Assembly: GCA_036489975.1 (NCBI GenBank)
Contig: DASXES010000075.1
Coordinates: forward strand, 65,306-129,305
Length of the DNA: 64,000 nucleotides
Origin: Roseiarcus sp036489975
GTDB lineage: Bacteria > Pseudomonadota > Alphaproteobacteria > Rhizobiales > Beijerinckiaceae
Direction: 5' to 3'
Part shown: positions 51,813-61,108 of the stretch, one piece after another
Layout of the letters: each line of letters begins with the position of its first letter
How positions within the stretch are numbered: position 1 is the stretch's first letter
Position numbers and translations under genes: made by a program
Notes under the pieces: model-generated
The model's database searches: none
Told to the model about the DNA's origin: nothing
Seen by the model: only the letters and a program-made list of their open reading frames with translations

Positions 51813-52376
51813 TCAAAAACTAAAAGATTGTTGGGCGGCCTCCCGCGGCCCGACGCGAACGCCTTCCATTTCCAGCATGCGAGCCTTGGTTTTCGCGCCG
51901 CCGGGCGCCGAGAAGCCGCCGATCTTGCCTCCGGCCGCCAAGACCCGGTGACAGGGAACGATCAGCGGCGCCGGATTTTTGGCCATCGCTTCGCCGACAT
52001 CACGAGCCGCTTCACGGCCCGCGCCGACCTCCTTCGCCAACGCGCCGTAGGTGGTGGTACGGCCCCAACCGACCCGGCGCAGAGCCTCGTAAATCCGGGT
52101 GAAGAACGCGTCCTCGCCGGCGAGGTCGAGCTGAACTTGCGAGAAATCAATCTCCTCACCATCAAAATATCGTTTAGCCGCCGCCACGACCGCCGCAACT
52201 TCGTCGGACGGCGCTTGCGGCTCCGCGTCGGGCGCGCGGCGGCGCATCAACCGGTCGGCGGCCTCGGCGCTTTTCGTCGGCAATTGGAAACGTGCGATCC
52301 CCGCATCGCTCCAGGCGATGGCGCAGAAGCCCATCGCCGTCTCAAAGACATGGTAGGCGGTCGCCGTTTCGCTCAT
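51813..52376 (-). CDS. ogt: Methylated-DNA-[protein]-cysteine S-methyltransferase
   Basis: A 187-residue DNA repair protein that removes O6-methyl groups from guanine by suicide transfer to its cysteine. The acceptor is in LIVPCHRVLAAGGKIGGFSAPGG (near residue 145, in part), preceded by the helix-turn-helix region YEALRRVGWGRTTTYGALAK and NPAPL. The ATG at 52376 is used because it matches the family start. It lacks the Ada N-terminal domain, so it is of the Ogt type. Confidence 0.93.
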   Translation of the reverse strand: MSETATAYHVFETAMGFCAIAWSDAGIARFQLPTKSAEAADRLMRRRAPDAEPQAPSDEVAAVVAAAKRYFDGEEIDFSQVQLDLAGEDAFFTRIYEALRRVGWGRTTTYGALAKEVGAGREAARDVGEAMAKNPAPLIVPCHRVLAAGGKIGGFSAPGGAKTKARMLEMEGVRVGPREAAQQSFSF

Positions 52377-52458
52377 GGCCGCTTCTCGTGGGGTCGTAAA
52401 CGCAACATGCGCTCGAGCGCCCAAGATTCAACCCGTTTCCTGCGGGCGCGTTCCGCCC

Positions 52459-53262
52459 TCAGCCGCCAGGGCGCATCATGTCGTCGAGCGCGTTGCGCAT
52501 CGAGGCGCTCGGCACCCCGAACAGTCCGCCGTAGGGCTCATCCATATCGAGGATGACGAAGACCGCGCTGGTGATCGATAGGGCCGACAACACGATGATC
52601 GTGGCCACCATGACATTGGGCCGCGCCGTCAGGCCGAAGGCGCCGAACAGGATCGACAGCCAGATCACCAGCACCCAGTAGAACGGCGGCGAGATCGAGG
52701 GGCGCGCGCCCTCGATCACTTTCCAGCGGGCGTTTAGGAGATCGCTGTATTCCGCGCCGCAAGCCGCCATCTGGTTTGTGTGGAAGGCGTCCGTGGGCTT
52801 GAGCTCGCGAACTCCGCGCCCGATCTCGCTGAGCACGTCGGACAAGGTCTGCGATTCTCCGGTCAAAGGCATCTTCGACACGTCGGGAATGTCGACCCCG
52901 GCCGGGCGCGGCTCGTCAGGCCAGGTGCTGGCGATCACCGTGGCGGCGTAGCCCCGCAACAGCTTGCGCATGGGCGCCGTCTCGGGGCCATAGTCGCGCA
53001 GGCAGCGGTCTAGCTGGGCGAGTTGGGCGGCGTCTTCGCCGCGGGCGGTGTAAGCCGTGTCGAAGCCTGCCTTGACCGAGGTCGTCAGAAGACCGAGCAC
53101 GATCGCGGTGAAGGTGACGAGCAGCGTGATGGTGAGCTGCACGAGGGCGATCGAATCAGCCGAGCGGTGCTTCTCGGATAGCCGGGAATGAATGAAAAAG
53201 CCCAGCGAGGCGCTCGCGCACATGGCGACGAAGACGGCCAGCGAATAGATCGGACTCTGCAT
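52459..53262 (-). CDS. DUF4239-family membrane protein
   Basis: A 267-residue protein with a first helix (SLAVFVAMCASASLGFF), a second (LVQLTITLLVTFTAIVLGLL) near residue 42, a soluble middle of about 110 residues, and two C-terminal helices (WVLVIWLSILFGAFGL and TIIVLSALSITSAVFVIL). VLGLLTTSVKAGFDTAYTARGEDAAQL in the start of the loop is typical of DUF4239/bestrophin-like proteins. Function unknown. Start ATG at 53262. Confidence 0.72.
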   Translation of the reverse strand: MQSPIYSLAVFVAMCASASLGFFIHSRLSEKHRSADSIALVQLTITLLVTFTAIVLGLLTTSVKAGFDTAYTARGEDAAQLAQLDRCLRDYGPETAPMRKLLRGYAATVIASTWPDEPRPAGVDIPDVSKMPLTGESQTLSDVLSEIGRGVRELKPTDAFHTNQMAACGAEYSDLLNARWKVIEGARPSISPPFYWVLVIWLSILFGAFGLTARPNVMVATIIVLSALSITSAVFVILDMDEPYGGLFGVPSASMRNALDDMMRPGG

Positions 53263-53306
53263 TGCTCCGCCCGCCGCTCAAATCGCGCCGCCGCCGCTGC
53301 TTGGCG

Positions 53307-53582
53307 TCAATAGCCCCCGCCGCCGTGCCGGTAGGCGAAGTTGATTCCCGCCTGCACTTCTCCCATCGCGCGTTCGATGAGATGGATGGCCCGTTCGCGA
53401 TGGCCGCCCTTGTTCGGCGTCGACGCCTGCAAGGACCGTAGCGCCGCCTCGAGCGCCGACAACGTGCGTTCCATATTGCCCTGATAAGCTTCCGCCGGAA
53501 GCGCGGTCAGCGCCAGTGCGGAACCGGCGGCGGCGGCGGTCGCGATTCGCAGGACGTCGCGGCGGCAAGGCGTGGTGGTCAT
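53307..53582 (-). CDS. Small exported protein with Tat-like signal
   Basis: A 91-residue protein. CRRDVLRIATAAAAGSALAL gives twin Arg plus a hydrophobic core, ending in ALPAEA, so export is predicted. The mature part (SALEAALRSLQASTPNKGGHRERAI and EVQAGINFAYRHGGGGY) is a short helical hairpin with a Gly tail; it is found as a conserved small protein in rhizobial genomes as far as I recall. The 44-bp gap to the DUF4239 gene on the same strand suggests an operon. Confidence 0.65.
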   Translation of the reverse strand: MTTTPCRRDVLRIATAAAAGSALALTALPAEAYQGNMERTLSALEAALRSLQASTPNKGGHRERAIHLIERAMGEVQAGINFAYRHGGGGY

Positions 53583-53829
53583 TATTTCACATCCCCTTCA
53601 ATGGAGGCTCGGAAGGTCTTCCCGGGCCGCAGCCCCATTTCGTATCGCCAAATGTTTTCCTCAGTCCAGAGGTTGGCTTCTCGAGTTCGAGGCGAAAAGC
53701 CGACTATTCGCGAGCCGTGAGGCTTAAGCCTCTGGCCAAGTTAAGCGGCGACGCTCCCACGGGGCCCAGCGACCGCTTGAAGCGAACGACCGTTTTGCGT
53801 ATGCTGGTATTGTAGGTCGGAGGGCAGCG

Positions 53830-55056
53830 ATGAGCATCCGCAAGCTCGCCGCGATCCTAGTCACGGATATCGTTGGATTCAGCCGGCTCGCCGGCCTCGA
53901 CGAGGAGCGGACGCTTGCGCGGCTACGCGCGCTGCGGGGCGATCTTGTCGACCCCGCGGTCGCGGCCCACCATGGCCGCATCGTCAAGGGCACTGGCGAC
54001 GGCTCGATCGTCGAATTCCGCAGCGTGATCGACGCGATGCGCTGCGCCATCGAAGTGCAGAACGGCCTCGTCGAGCGCAACGCCGGGGTGCCTCCGGAAA
54101 GGCGCATCGAATTTCGCGTTGGCATTCATGTTGGGGAGGTCGTCGAGGAGAGCGACGGCGACCTCATGGGCGACGCGGTCAATATCGCCGTGCGGCTGGA
54201 AGGGATCGCGAAGCCGAGGGCCATATGTCTCTCAGAGGACGCCTATCGACAGGTCAAGGGGCGGCTCGGGATGGAGGTCAGAGATCTCGGCGCCGTCCGG
54301 CTCAAGAACATCGCCGAGCCGATGCGCGCCTATTTGGTCGAGGTCGGCCCGCCCGCCGAGCTGCTGAAGCCGCGGTCGGCCACCCACCATCGGCTTGCCG
54401 GCTCTCTCGCCATGCTCGCGTTGCTGGTCGTCGCAGGCGCCGCGGGTTGGGAGTTTATCGCCGGCAAGCCCTTAACGAGCGCGAGCTCGTCAACAACGCC
54501 GACGACATCTTCATTCGGAACGACCGCCGCCATCATGCCCGCCATGGGCAACCTGCCGATCGCGCCGTCGGCTGGCGCCGTGGGTTGGGACTCTATGGCC
54601 GGCGGGTCCCCAACGAGCGCGAGTTCGTCAACGACGCCGATGACTTCTTCATTCGGACCGACTGCAGCAATCACGCCGACCACGCGCGACCAGCCGCCGC
54701 GGCCGTCGCATGCAGAGACCCAACCTCAAGGGAAGCCCACATTGATCAGCCAGCGTGGCGCTCACCCGATTGGAAGAAAGGTCGTGCGCTCGTCAGCAAA
54801 GAGCCTGCCCTCAAGCCCAGAGCCAACACAATTTCCCTTTGTCGAGAGCGCTTCGAATTCTTCCCAGCCTTGCGTTATTCCAGCGGCGCAGACCAACGGG
54901 ACCCACTCTTGTGGGTATCTGCGTGGCCAACCATCAAACTCGGAGGAAGAACCTTCCTCAGTAGAGAGCGCAATGGGCTCTTCGCGGCCTTGCGCCATCT
55001 CGGCGGCGCAGATCAACGGCAATCACGTCACTTGTGCGTATTTACGGGGCTATTGA
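53830..55056 (+). CDS. Class III adenylate/guanylate cyclase with unusual C-terminal repeats
   Basis: A 408-residue protein. The cyclase catalytic domain spans about residues 5-175: LVTDIVGFSRLAG (metal-binding Asp), GRIVKGTGDGSIVEF, VGIHVGEVVEE and MGDAVNIAVRLEGIAKPRA, here in parts; both metal Asp positions are present. A membrane helix (LAMLALLVVAGAAGWEFI) is at about 195. Normally a TPR domain follows. Instead there are a 46-residue unit repeated twice (138-bp spacing, starting 54436 and 54574) and a 40-residue Cys-containing unit repeated twice (starting 54841 and 54961). The C-terminal half would lie in the periplasm. Confidence 0.75.
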   Translation: MSIRKLAAILVTDIVGFSRLAGLDEERTLARLRALRGDLVDPAVAAHHGRIVKGTGDGSIVEFRSVIDAMRCAIEVQNGLVERNAGVPPERRIEFRVGIHVGEVVEESDGDLMGDAVNIAVRLEGIAKPRAICLSEDAYRQVKGRLGMEVRDLGAVRLKNIAEPMRAYLVEVGPPAELLKPRSATHHRLAGSLAMLALLVVAGAAGWEFIAGKPLTSASSSTTPTTSSFGTTAAIMPAMGNLPIAPSAGAVGWDSMAGGSPTSASSSTTPMTSSFGPTAAITPTTRDQPPRPSHAETQPQGKPTLISQRGAHPIGRKVVRSSAKSLPSSPEPTQFPFVESASNSSQPCVIPAAQTNGTHSCGYLRGQPSNSEEEPSSVESAMGSSRPCAISAAQINGNHVTCAYLRGY

Positions 55057-55578
55057 GTTCCGACTCCACGCAATTATCCGCCTACAAAGCCGGTTCTGGT
55101 TTCGAGATCCTGGCCTTGGCTTCTCGGCCTGCCATCCCGCCGGCGCCACTGTTCAGCTAACGCTTGCTCTTCGCTGAAGCCGGCCTTCCCGTGGCCTCCC
55201 CGTTTTGTTCAGAAGTTGCCTGGCATGCTGCTGCAAAAGTCACTGCATTTGGGCAACAAGGAGTGCAGGCGCGACTTTTTGCCGGCGGGGACGGCTCATG
55301 TCCGAGGTTTTGGCGTGCCGTCGCTCACCGTCCCATTGATCGCGACATGCGGCTCGATCCCTCGGGCCTAAGCCCTCGATCGGCGGCTCGCGCGCCTGCC
55401 GGCGACTTTGACCGGCGCGGTCGGGAGATGGCGGCCTGAAGGACCACAGCCCGCAGGATTCCGTGCGCAAAGCGCCTGATTTTGGCTTGCATCGAGGCAT
55501 CCCCGCCCCGATATGCGGTTCGCCCGGTCGTTTCGGCCGGCATTTCCATGTTTCAACAGTCTTTGAGAGGTTCGCCCT
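55057..55578. other. Gap upstream of htpG, no gene seen
   Basis: About 520 bp. A long minus frame through this region is the antisense continuation of htpG and is not real; a plus frame of 91 codons (55164-55439) has no domain. The region presumably holds the htpG promoter, but no heat-shock (sigma-32) motif was recognised with confidence. Confidence 0.45.
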
Positions 55579-57486
55579 TTGACCGCCGACGCCCAGACCC
55601 CGACCAGCGAAGCCGCCCGGACACAGAGCTTCGAGGCCGACGTTTCGCGCCTGCTGCATCTCATGGTCCATTCGGTCTATTCCGACCGGGAGATTTTCGT
55701 CCGCGAGCTCGTCTCCAACGCTGCCGACGCCTGCGAGAAGCTGCGTTACGAATCGATCGCCAAACCTGAACTCATCGAGGACGGCGCGCCGTTCGCCATC
55801 GAAATCACGATCAATCCCGACGCCAAGACGCTGACGTTTTCGGACAACGGCATTGGCATGACCCGCGAAGACCTCACCAGCGGGCTTGGCACCATCGCCC
55901 GCTCCGGCACCAAGGCCTTTCTGGACAAGCTCGCGGCTGAAGACGCAAGCAAGGAAGCCTCGTCCCTCATCGGGCAATTCGGCATTGGTTTCTATTCGTC
56001 GTTCATGGTGGCGGACGACGTCACCGTCGATACGCGTCGCGCTGGAACGAACGAGGCCTGGCGCTGGACGTCGGACGGCAAGGGCGCCTTCACCATTGCG
56101 CCATTGCCCCTTGAAAACGCTCCGAAGCGCGGCTCCAGCGTTACGCTTCACCTCAATGAGGCCTCGGCGGAATTTCTCCAGCCGCGAACTTTGGAGCGTA
56201 TCATCCGCGACCATTCCGGCGCGGTCGCCGTTCCGATCGATCTCATCGAGAAACTCGGCGCCGAGAAGCGCCGCATCGGCGACGGCGCGGCGATCTGGGC
56301 CAAGCCCAAGTCTGAGGTGACCGAGGAGCAGTATACCGAATTCTACCGCGGCCTCGCCGGCCAGTTCGACGAGCCGGCGCTGACCCTGCACTGGCGCGCG
56401 GAAGGGAGGCACGAATATACCGTGCTCGCCTTCGTGCCCGGCTCGCGGCCGTTCGACCTGTTCGATCCGCAGCGCAAGGGGCGCAACAAGCTCTATGTGC
56501 GCCGCGTCCTCATCACCGAGGACGCCGACATCCTTCCCGGCTGGCTGCGGTTCGTGCGCCTCGTGGTCGACAGCGCCGATCTGCCGCTCAATGTCTCGCG
56601 CGAATTGATCCAGAAGAGCGACGTGTTCGCGGCGATCCGCAAGGGCGTGACCAACCGCGTGGTGCAGGAGCTCGGTAAGCTCGCCGAGGCCGAGCCCGAG
56701 AAATTCGCGAAAGTGTGGGAGAACTTCGGCTCGGTCGTCAAGGAAGGCCTGTACGAGGACCCCGAGCGCCGCGACGGCTTGTTCAAGATCGCGCGCTTCG
56801 TCACCACCACGAACCTGGCCGGTGATCGGACGCTGGCGCAATACGTCGCTGGCCTGCGCGAGAACCAGACGGCGATCTATTATCTCACCGGCGACGACGC
56901 CAAGCGGCTGGCGACGAGCCCCCAGCTCGAAGGCTTCCGCGCGCGGGGCGTCGAGGTTCTGCTGCTCGCGGACCCGGTCGACGCCTTCTGGGTGTCGACG
57001 GCCGCAGGCTTCGACGGCAAGCCGTTCAAGTCGGTGAGTCAAGGCGCGGCCGACATCAAGTCGATCGCCCTCGCCGAGGGCGCGAATGCTCCAGCCGAAG
57101 CCTCCGGCGACGTGGCGACGCTGTTCGCCTTCTTCAAGCAGACGCTGGGCGACGAGGTCGCGGAGGTTCGCGCATCGGATCGCCTGACCGATAGCGTCGC
57201 CTGCCTGATTGCGCCCGAATTCGGCCCCGACCGGCAGCTCGAAAAGATGCTTGCCGCGCACGGGAAGCTCGGCGACCGGGCGAAGCCCATTCTCGAGCTC
57301 AACCCGACGCACCCGCTGACCCTTGCCCTCGCCGGACGCTTCAAGGAGGCTAAGGACAAGCCGCTGATCGAGGACGCGGCCTGGCTCGTGCTGGACGAGG
57401 CGCGGCTCATGGAGGGCGCGAGCGTCGAGGACCCGGCGGCCTTCGGCGCGCGGCTGAGGCGGGTGATGGAAAAGGCGCTGGGGTAG
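55579..57486 (+). CDS. htpG: Molecular chaperone HtpG (Hsp90)
   Basis: A 635-residue ATP-dependent chaperone. The N-terminal ATPase has YSDREIFVRELVSNAADACEKLR (catalytic Glu and Asn), TFSDNGIGM and GQFGIGFYSSFMVAD (motifs in parts), the middle domain carries YVRRVLITEDADILPGWLRFV and DLPLNVSRELIQKS, and the C-terminal dimerisation domain follows to the end. The start is TTG at 55579 (LTADAQ), after GAGAGG; an ATG is not available near it. Complete length. Confidence 0.96.
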   Translation: MTADAQTPTSEAARTQSFEADVSRLLHLMVHSVYSDREIFVRELVSNAADACEKLRYESIAKPELIEDGAPFAIEITINPDAKTLTFSDNGIGMTREDLTSGLGTIARSGTKAFLDKLAAEDASKEASSLIGQFGIGFYSSFMVADDVTVDTRRAGTNEAWRWTSDGKGAFTIAPLPLENAPKRGSSVTLHLNEASAEFLQPRTLERIIRDHSGAVAVPIDLIEKLGAEKRRIGDGAAIWAKPKSEVTEEQYTEFYRGLAGQFDEPALTLHWRAEGRHEYTVLAFVPGSRPFDLFDPQRKGRNKLYVRRVLITEDADILPGWLRFVRLVVDSADLPLNVSRELIQKSDVFAAIRKGVTNRVVQELGKLAEAEPEKFAKVWENFGSVVKEGLYEDPERRDGLFKIARFVTTTNLAGDRTLAQYVAGLRENQTAIYYLTGDDAKRLATSPQLEGFRARGVEVLLLADPVDAFWVSTAAGFDGKPFKSVSQGAADIKSIALAEGANAPAEASGDVATLFAFFKQTLGDEVAEVRASDRLTDSVACLIAPEFGPDRQLEKMLAAHGKLGDRAKPILELNPTHPLTLALAGRFKEAKDKPLIEDAAWLVLDEARLMEGASVEDPAAFGARLRRVMEKALG

Positions 57487-57636
57487 AGCGACTCATTTTG
57501 CTCGCGCTCTGAGCCATCGCCGGGAAGAGCGCTCGTTGCGCCAGGGCAAGGAGTTGATCAGCTATTCGCCGCTGCGCAGCCACCTTTCCTCTGCTATTGA
57601 TGTGTAAGGCGCGCCAACGCGAACGAGGATCCGTCG

Positions 57637-57861
57637 ATGAGCCACAGTTTTTCGGTCATCTTGGAGCCACAGCCTGACGGGGGCTTCACTGTGCTCGTTC
57701 CGGCTCTGCCGGAAGTGGTGACCGAGGGAGACACCGAAGGAGAAGCGCTCTTGGCGGCCGAAGAGGCGATACGCGCTGTTTTGGCATATCGGCGCGCTCA
57801 GGGTCTGAGCATTCCTCCCGATGCGCTTCCTGAAATCCGGCGCGTGACCGTCGCAGCCTAG
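57637..57861 (+). CDS. hicB: HicB-type antitoxin
   Basis: A 74-residue protein: FSVILEPQPDGGFTVLVPAL is the HicB strand-turn-strand and GDTEGEALLAAEEAIRAVL the following helix, together the partial RNase H-like fold. HicB binds and neutralises the HicA mRNA interferase. No DNA-binding domain follows, so it is the short form. It precedes the toxin gene by 3 bp; antitoxin before toxin is the less common hicBA order. Confidence 0.85.
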   Translation: MSHSFSVILEPQPDGGFTVLVPALPEVVTEGDTEGEALLAAEEAIRAVLAYRRAQGLSIPPDALPEIRRVTVAA

Positions 57862-57864
57862 AGA

Positions 57865-58101
57865 GTGGCTGACGGAAAGCTGCCGGTCCTAGACGGCCGC
57901 CGCGTGGTTCGAGCCTTGATGCGCTCCGGATTCGTGACAGATAGGATAGTCGGCAGTCATCACGTTATGGTCTTCCCTGGCGACGGGACGCGAACAGTCA
58001 CCGTACCAGTCCATTCGAGTCGTGATCTCAAGCCAGGTACTCTTCGTTCCGTCATCAAACAAGCTGGATTTACCTTAGAGGAATTCAAGAGCTTGCTTTA
58101 G
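57865..58101 (+). CDS. hicA: HicA-type mRNA interferase toxin
   Basis: A 78-residue protein with a double-stranded RNA-binding-like fold: VRALMRSGFVTDRIVGSHHVMV (in parts), TVPVHSSRDLKPGTLRSVIKQAG, then the family end FTLEEFKSLL. The catalytic His is in GSHHVM. HicA cleaves mRNA and tmRNA when free of HicB. The start is GTG at 57865. The length, 78 residues, fits the family. Confidence 0.88.
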   Translation: MADGKLPVLDGRRVVRALMRSGFVTDRIVGSHHVMVFPGDGTRTVTVPVHSSRDLKPGTLRSVIKQAGFTLEEFKSLL

Positions 58102-58160
58102 CCTGGATGAGCGCAATGTGAAACCGGACGGCTGCGCCGGGCGACGGAAAGGGGCTGGGA

Positions 58161-59153
58161 TTACCCGACGACCGTCCACGGCCCTACGGCTCTTGCGAGC
58201 CGGCGAGCAAGACAAACGGCCATAAAGCCGATCGTGAGCAGCGCCCAGGTCGTTGGCTCCGGAACCGGGGCGGAGCCGGCAAGCTCGTCGTTCAGCCAAT
58301 TCCGGTAAGCAAAGACGGAAGTGTCGCCGGCCTTTTCCCCGAACTTGCTCAGGGGATCGCAGTCGTCGACGGCGCAGATGGTGAACTCGTGCACGCCGAC
58401 GATCTGCCAGACGCCATCCACTAACATCAGCGCGGCGCCGCCCGAATCCCCCGGCGCAATATCGACTTCGTCGGTTCCCACGGCCGACCCATCGGTTAGG
58501 TTGAAGGAATCGTCGCCCAACTTGTCGAAGTCGTATTCGTACACCCAGGGAACGTCGTCGTAGTTGAAGTCGTAGCGGTTCTGGCCGAATTGCAGCGTCG
58601 TGCCAAAAGTGTGCGGCTCCGCGCCCGTGTCCCCGACGCCTGTATCGCCGTAACCCGCAAGCGTCACGACATTTCCGACTGCGGTGGACGCGGTGTACAA
58701 TTGATAGCTGGGTATGGAGAGGATTGGCGTGCCCAGCTTGATCAAAGCCAGATCCCCGCCGCCGATGATGGTTCCCACCCAATCAGGATCGATGAGATAG
58801 TTGGTCGCTGTCACGTCCAGCTTCGAATTGCCGAACAGAATGTCGATGCTCGTCGCAATTGGCTTGCCGCTATCGTCAGTCAAACAATGCGCCGCGGTGA
58901 GCACGAAGGCGCCGCCGCCGACGAGGCTTCCGCTGCATCCGCCATGGCCTCCGGTGGACAAGGCGACGGTCAGCGCGGCTTCGCCATCGAGGAAGGCATG
59001 GCCAGCGCCGAGACCAGCGCTCTGCGCATCCGTGTCCTGGTAGACGAGAGCCGAGGCAGGCGTTGCGGCCAAGCCCGCCGCAAGCGCCATGGCGCCCAGA
59101 CACCATCGGACACGATTGTAGAACCCATAATGGGAATGAATGACAGTCTGCAT
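58161..59153 (-). CDS. Trypsin-like serine protease with PEP-CTERM sorting signal
   Basis: A 330-residue exported protein. A signal peptide ends near ATPASA. The S1 triad is visible: His in LTAAHCLT near residue 90, Asp in GGGDLALIKLG near 133 and Ser in APGDSGGAALML near 233. The end has VPEPTTWALLTIGFMAVCL followed by ARRLAR, a PEPxxWA-type CTERM. It should be sorted by exosortase and act at the cell surface. The second PEP-CTERM protein in the window. The start at 59153 gives a typical signal peptide, though an 8-residue later start is possible. Confidence 0.9.
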   Translation of the reverse strand: MQTVIHSHYGFYNRVRWCLGAMALAAGLAATPASALVYQDTDAQSAGLGAGHAFLDGEAALTVALSTGGHGGCSGSLVGGGAFVLTAAHCLTDDSGKPIATSIDILFGNSKLDVTATNYLIDPDWVGTIIGGGDLALIKLGTPILSIPSYQLYTASTAVGNVVTLAGYGDTGVGDTGAEPHTFGTTLQFGQNRYDFNYDDVPWVYEYDFDKLGDDSFNLTDGSAVGTDEVDIAPGDSGGAALMLVDGVWQIVGVHEFTICAVDDCDPLSKFGEKAGDTSVFAYRNWLNDELAGSAPVPEPTTWALLTIGFMAVCLARRLARAVGPWTVVG

Positions 59154-59391
59154 GAAGTCCCCCTCCTGCGCCGGGCGATCCGGTCACAGGAACGTGATCA
59201 TAGGCCGCGCCGAGTCCTTTCGACCAGACGAGATTCGCTTCGCGCGGGTTAGGTTGGTGAACGGCCGTAACCCGCGCAGCCTGGGGCCGCGCAGCCCGCA
59301 AGCTCCCGGTTACGATCGTCTCGCTGGCGCCCCTTGCTCCCCGGACGCGCCTTTGCCAAAAGGAGCCCCCACTCCCGGAGACACAAAAGCA

Positions 59392-60585
59392 GTGACCGCG
59401 ATCAAGGCCGCCTTCGACCGCATCGGCGAGGAAAACGCCTTCGCCGTGCTGGCGAAGGCGGCGGAGCTGCAGCGACAGGGCCGTGACATCATCAATCTCG
59501 GCATCGGCCAGCCCGATTTCAAAACGCCGCCGCATATCGTCGAGGCGGCCGTCAAGGCTTTGCGCGACGGCGAGCATGGCTATACCGACGCTACGGGAAT
59601 CGCGCCATTGCGCGAGGCGGTGGCGGAGGATTTGCATCGCCGCCTCGGCGCCGAAGTGTCCCCCGAGCTCGTGATGATCGTCCCCGGCGGCAAGGTGACG
59701 ATGTTCATGGCGATCGAAATGTTCGGCGAGCCCGGAGTGGACATCCTCTATCCCGACCCGGGCTTTCCCATCTATCGGTCGATGATCGAGTTCACCGGCG
59801 CGCACCCGATTCCGATCCCCATGCGGGAGGAAAACGGCTTCGCCTTCACAGCCGACGAGACGCTGGCGCTGATGACGCCGGAGACGCGCCTCATCATCTT
59901 GAATTCGCCCGCCAACCCAACCGGCGGCGTCACCCCGAAAGAGGAGATCGACAAGCTCGTCGCCGGTCTCGCGCGCTTTCCCAACGCGGCGATCCTGTCG
60001 GACGAGATCTACGGCCAGCTCACCTATGACGGCCTCGCCCATCAGACGCTGCTCGCCTATCCGGAGATCCGCGACCGGCTCATCCTGCTCGACGGGTGGT
60101 CGAAGACCTACGCGATGACTGGATGGCGCCTCGGCTATTCGGTCTGGCCCAAAGCTTGGCGCGACGTCGCACGCAAGCTCGCCGTCAACTCCTATTCCTG
60201 CGTCAATTCGTCGGCTCAGTTCGCCGGGATCGCCGCGCTGAAGGGCCCGCAGGATTCGGTCGGCGTTATGCGCGCGGAATTCGACAGCCGGCGAAGAGCG
60301 GTGACAGCCGGCCTCAACCGTCTTCCCGGCGTCAGCGCCGTGACGCCCAAGGGGGCGTTCTACGCTTTTCCCAATGTTTCGCGCACGGGGTGGAAGGCCA
60401 AGCCGCTCGCCTCGGCGCTTCTGCAGGACGCGGGCGTGGCCACGATTGGCGGTCCGGACTTCGGCGTCCATGGCGAGGGGTACTTGCGGCTCTCCTACGC
60501 CAATTCGCTCGAAAACATCGAGCGCGCGCTCGAGCGCATCGGAGGCTATCTCGGCCGTCCCGCCCGCGTCGCTTCGAACGCGTGA
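59392..60585 (+). CDS. Pyridoxal-phosphate aminotransferase, class I/II (aspartate aminotransferase-like)
   Basis: A 397-residue fold-type I enzyme: INLGIGQPDFKTPPHIVEA near residue 37, YTDATGIAPLREAVA near 65, NSPANPTGGV near 172, DEIYGQLTYDG near 205 and the PLP lysine in DGWSKTYAMTGWRLGY near 238. It resembles the AspC/ArAT-type subgroup, and specificity is not clear. The GTG at 59392 is the first good start; the upstream open frame overlaps the divergent protease gene and is rejected. Confidence 0.9.
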   Translation: MTAIKAAFDRIGEENAFAVLAKAAELQRQGRDIINLGIGQPDFKTPPHIVEAAVKALRDGEHGYTDATGIAPLREAVAEDLHRRLGAEVSPELVMIVPGGKVTMFMAIEMFGEPGVDILYPDPGFPIYRSMIEFTGAHPIPIPMREENGFAFTADETLALMTPETRLIILNSPANPTGGVTPKEEIDKLVAGLARFPNAAILSDEIYGQLTYDGLAHQTLLAYPEIRDRLILLDGWSKTYAMTGWRLGYSVWPKAWRDVARKLAVNSYSCVNSSAQFAGIAALKGPQDSVGVMRAEFDSRRRAVTAGLNRLPGVSAVTPKGAFYAFPNVSRTGWKAKPLASALLQDAGVATIGGPDFGVHGEGYLRLSYANSLENIERALERIGGYLGRPARVASNA

Positions 60586-60596
60586 CGCGCTCATTC

Positions 60597-61034
60597 ATGT
60601 CCTCTCGGGTGCTCAGGGTGATCATGCGACCTTTTGTGTTTGCCGCCGCCGTGATCGCCTTTTGCCCGTTGGCCCAGGCCCAGGACGCGCATCCCTCGCA
60701 GGCCGCCTGCGACGCCGCCAAGATTGGCGCCCGCGATCTTGCCGATTGCCTCAGAACCACCGCCGATCGGTCCGAACGGGAACTCGCAATGGCCGTCGAA
60801 GCCGCGATCAAATCGCTTGACGGGCGCCAGGGCCTGCTATCGTCGCAGAAAGCGCGTTGGCGCCGCTCGCTCAATGATGCGCAGGGGCAATGGGTTGCGT
60901 GGCGGGACTCGGAATGTCAGGACGTCGCGCCATTCGAATCGGGCATGGACGCGAAGGCCGGCGATCCGCGCCTGCGTTGCATTATCGACTACAATGCCGA
61001 CCGCGTGTCGAGCCTCAAGGCGCGCTATCGTTGA
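60597..61034 (+). CDS. LprI-like exported protein (DUF1311)
   Basis: A 145-residue protein with a signal peptide (PFVFAAAVIAFCPLAQAQ) and the DUF1311/LprI pattern: QAACDAAKIGARDLADCL near 34, then WRDSECQDVAPFE near 103 and LRCIIDYNADRVSSL near 125, with conserved Cys pairs. LprI-type proteins inhibit lysozyme in the periplasm or at the surface. It follows the aminotransferase by 11 bp and precedes nudC by 74 bp in the same direction. Confidence 0.8.
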   Translation: MSSRVLRVIMRPFVFAAAVIAFCPLAQAQDAHPSQAACDAAKIGARDLADCLRTTADRSERELAMAVEAAIKSLDGRQGLLSSQKARWRRSLNDAQGQWVAWRDSECQDVAPFESGMDAKAGDPRLRCIIDYNADRVSSLKARYR

Positions 61035-61108
61035 GCAAGCCTGGCGCGCTTCCAGCCTGGGCTTCCGTCCGCGTCAATCCGGCTTAACGCCGCTAAAGGA
61101 GACCAGCT

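Noticed and set aside
55240..57312. 690-codon minus-strand frame
   Set aside because: It is the antisense of htpG and continues into non-coding sequence; it is rich in Arg/Gly with no domain.
58876..60594. 572-codon minus frame across the aminotransferase gene
   Set aside because: It is antisense to an enzyme with all PLP motifs; its start lies at the aminotransferase end.
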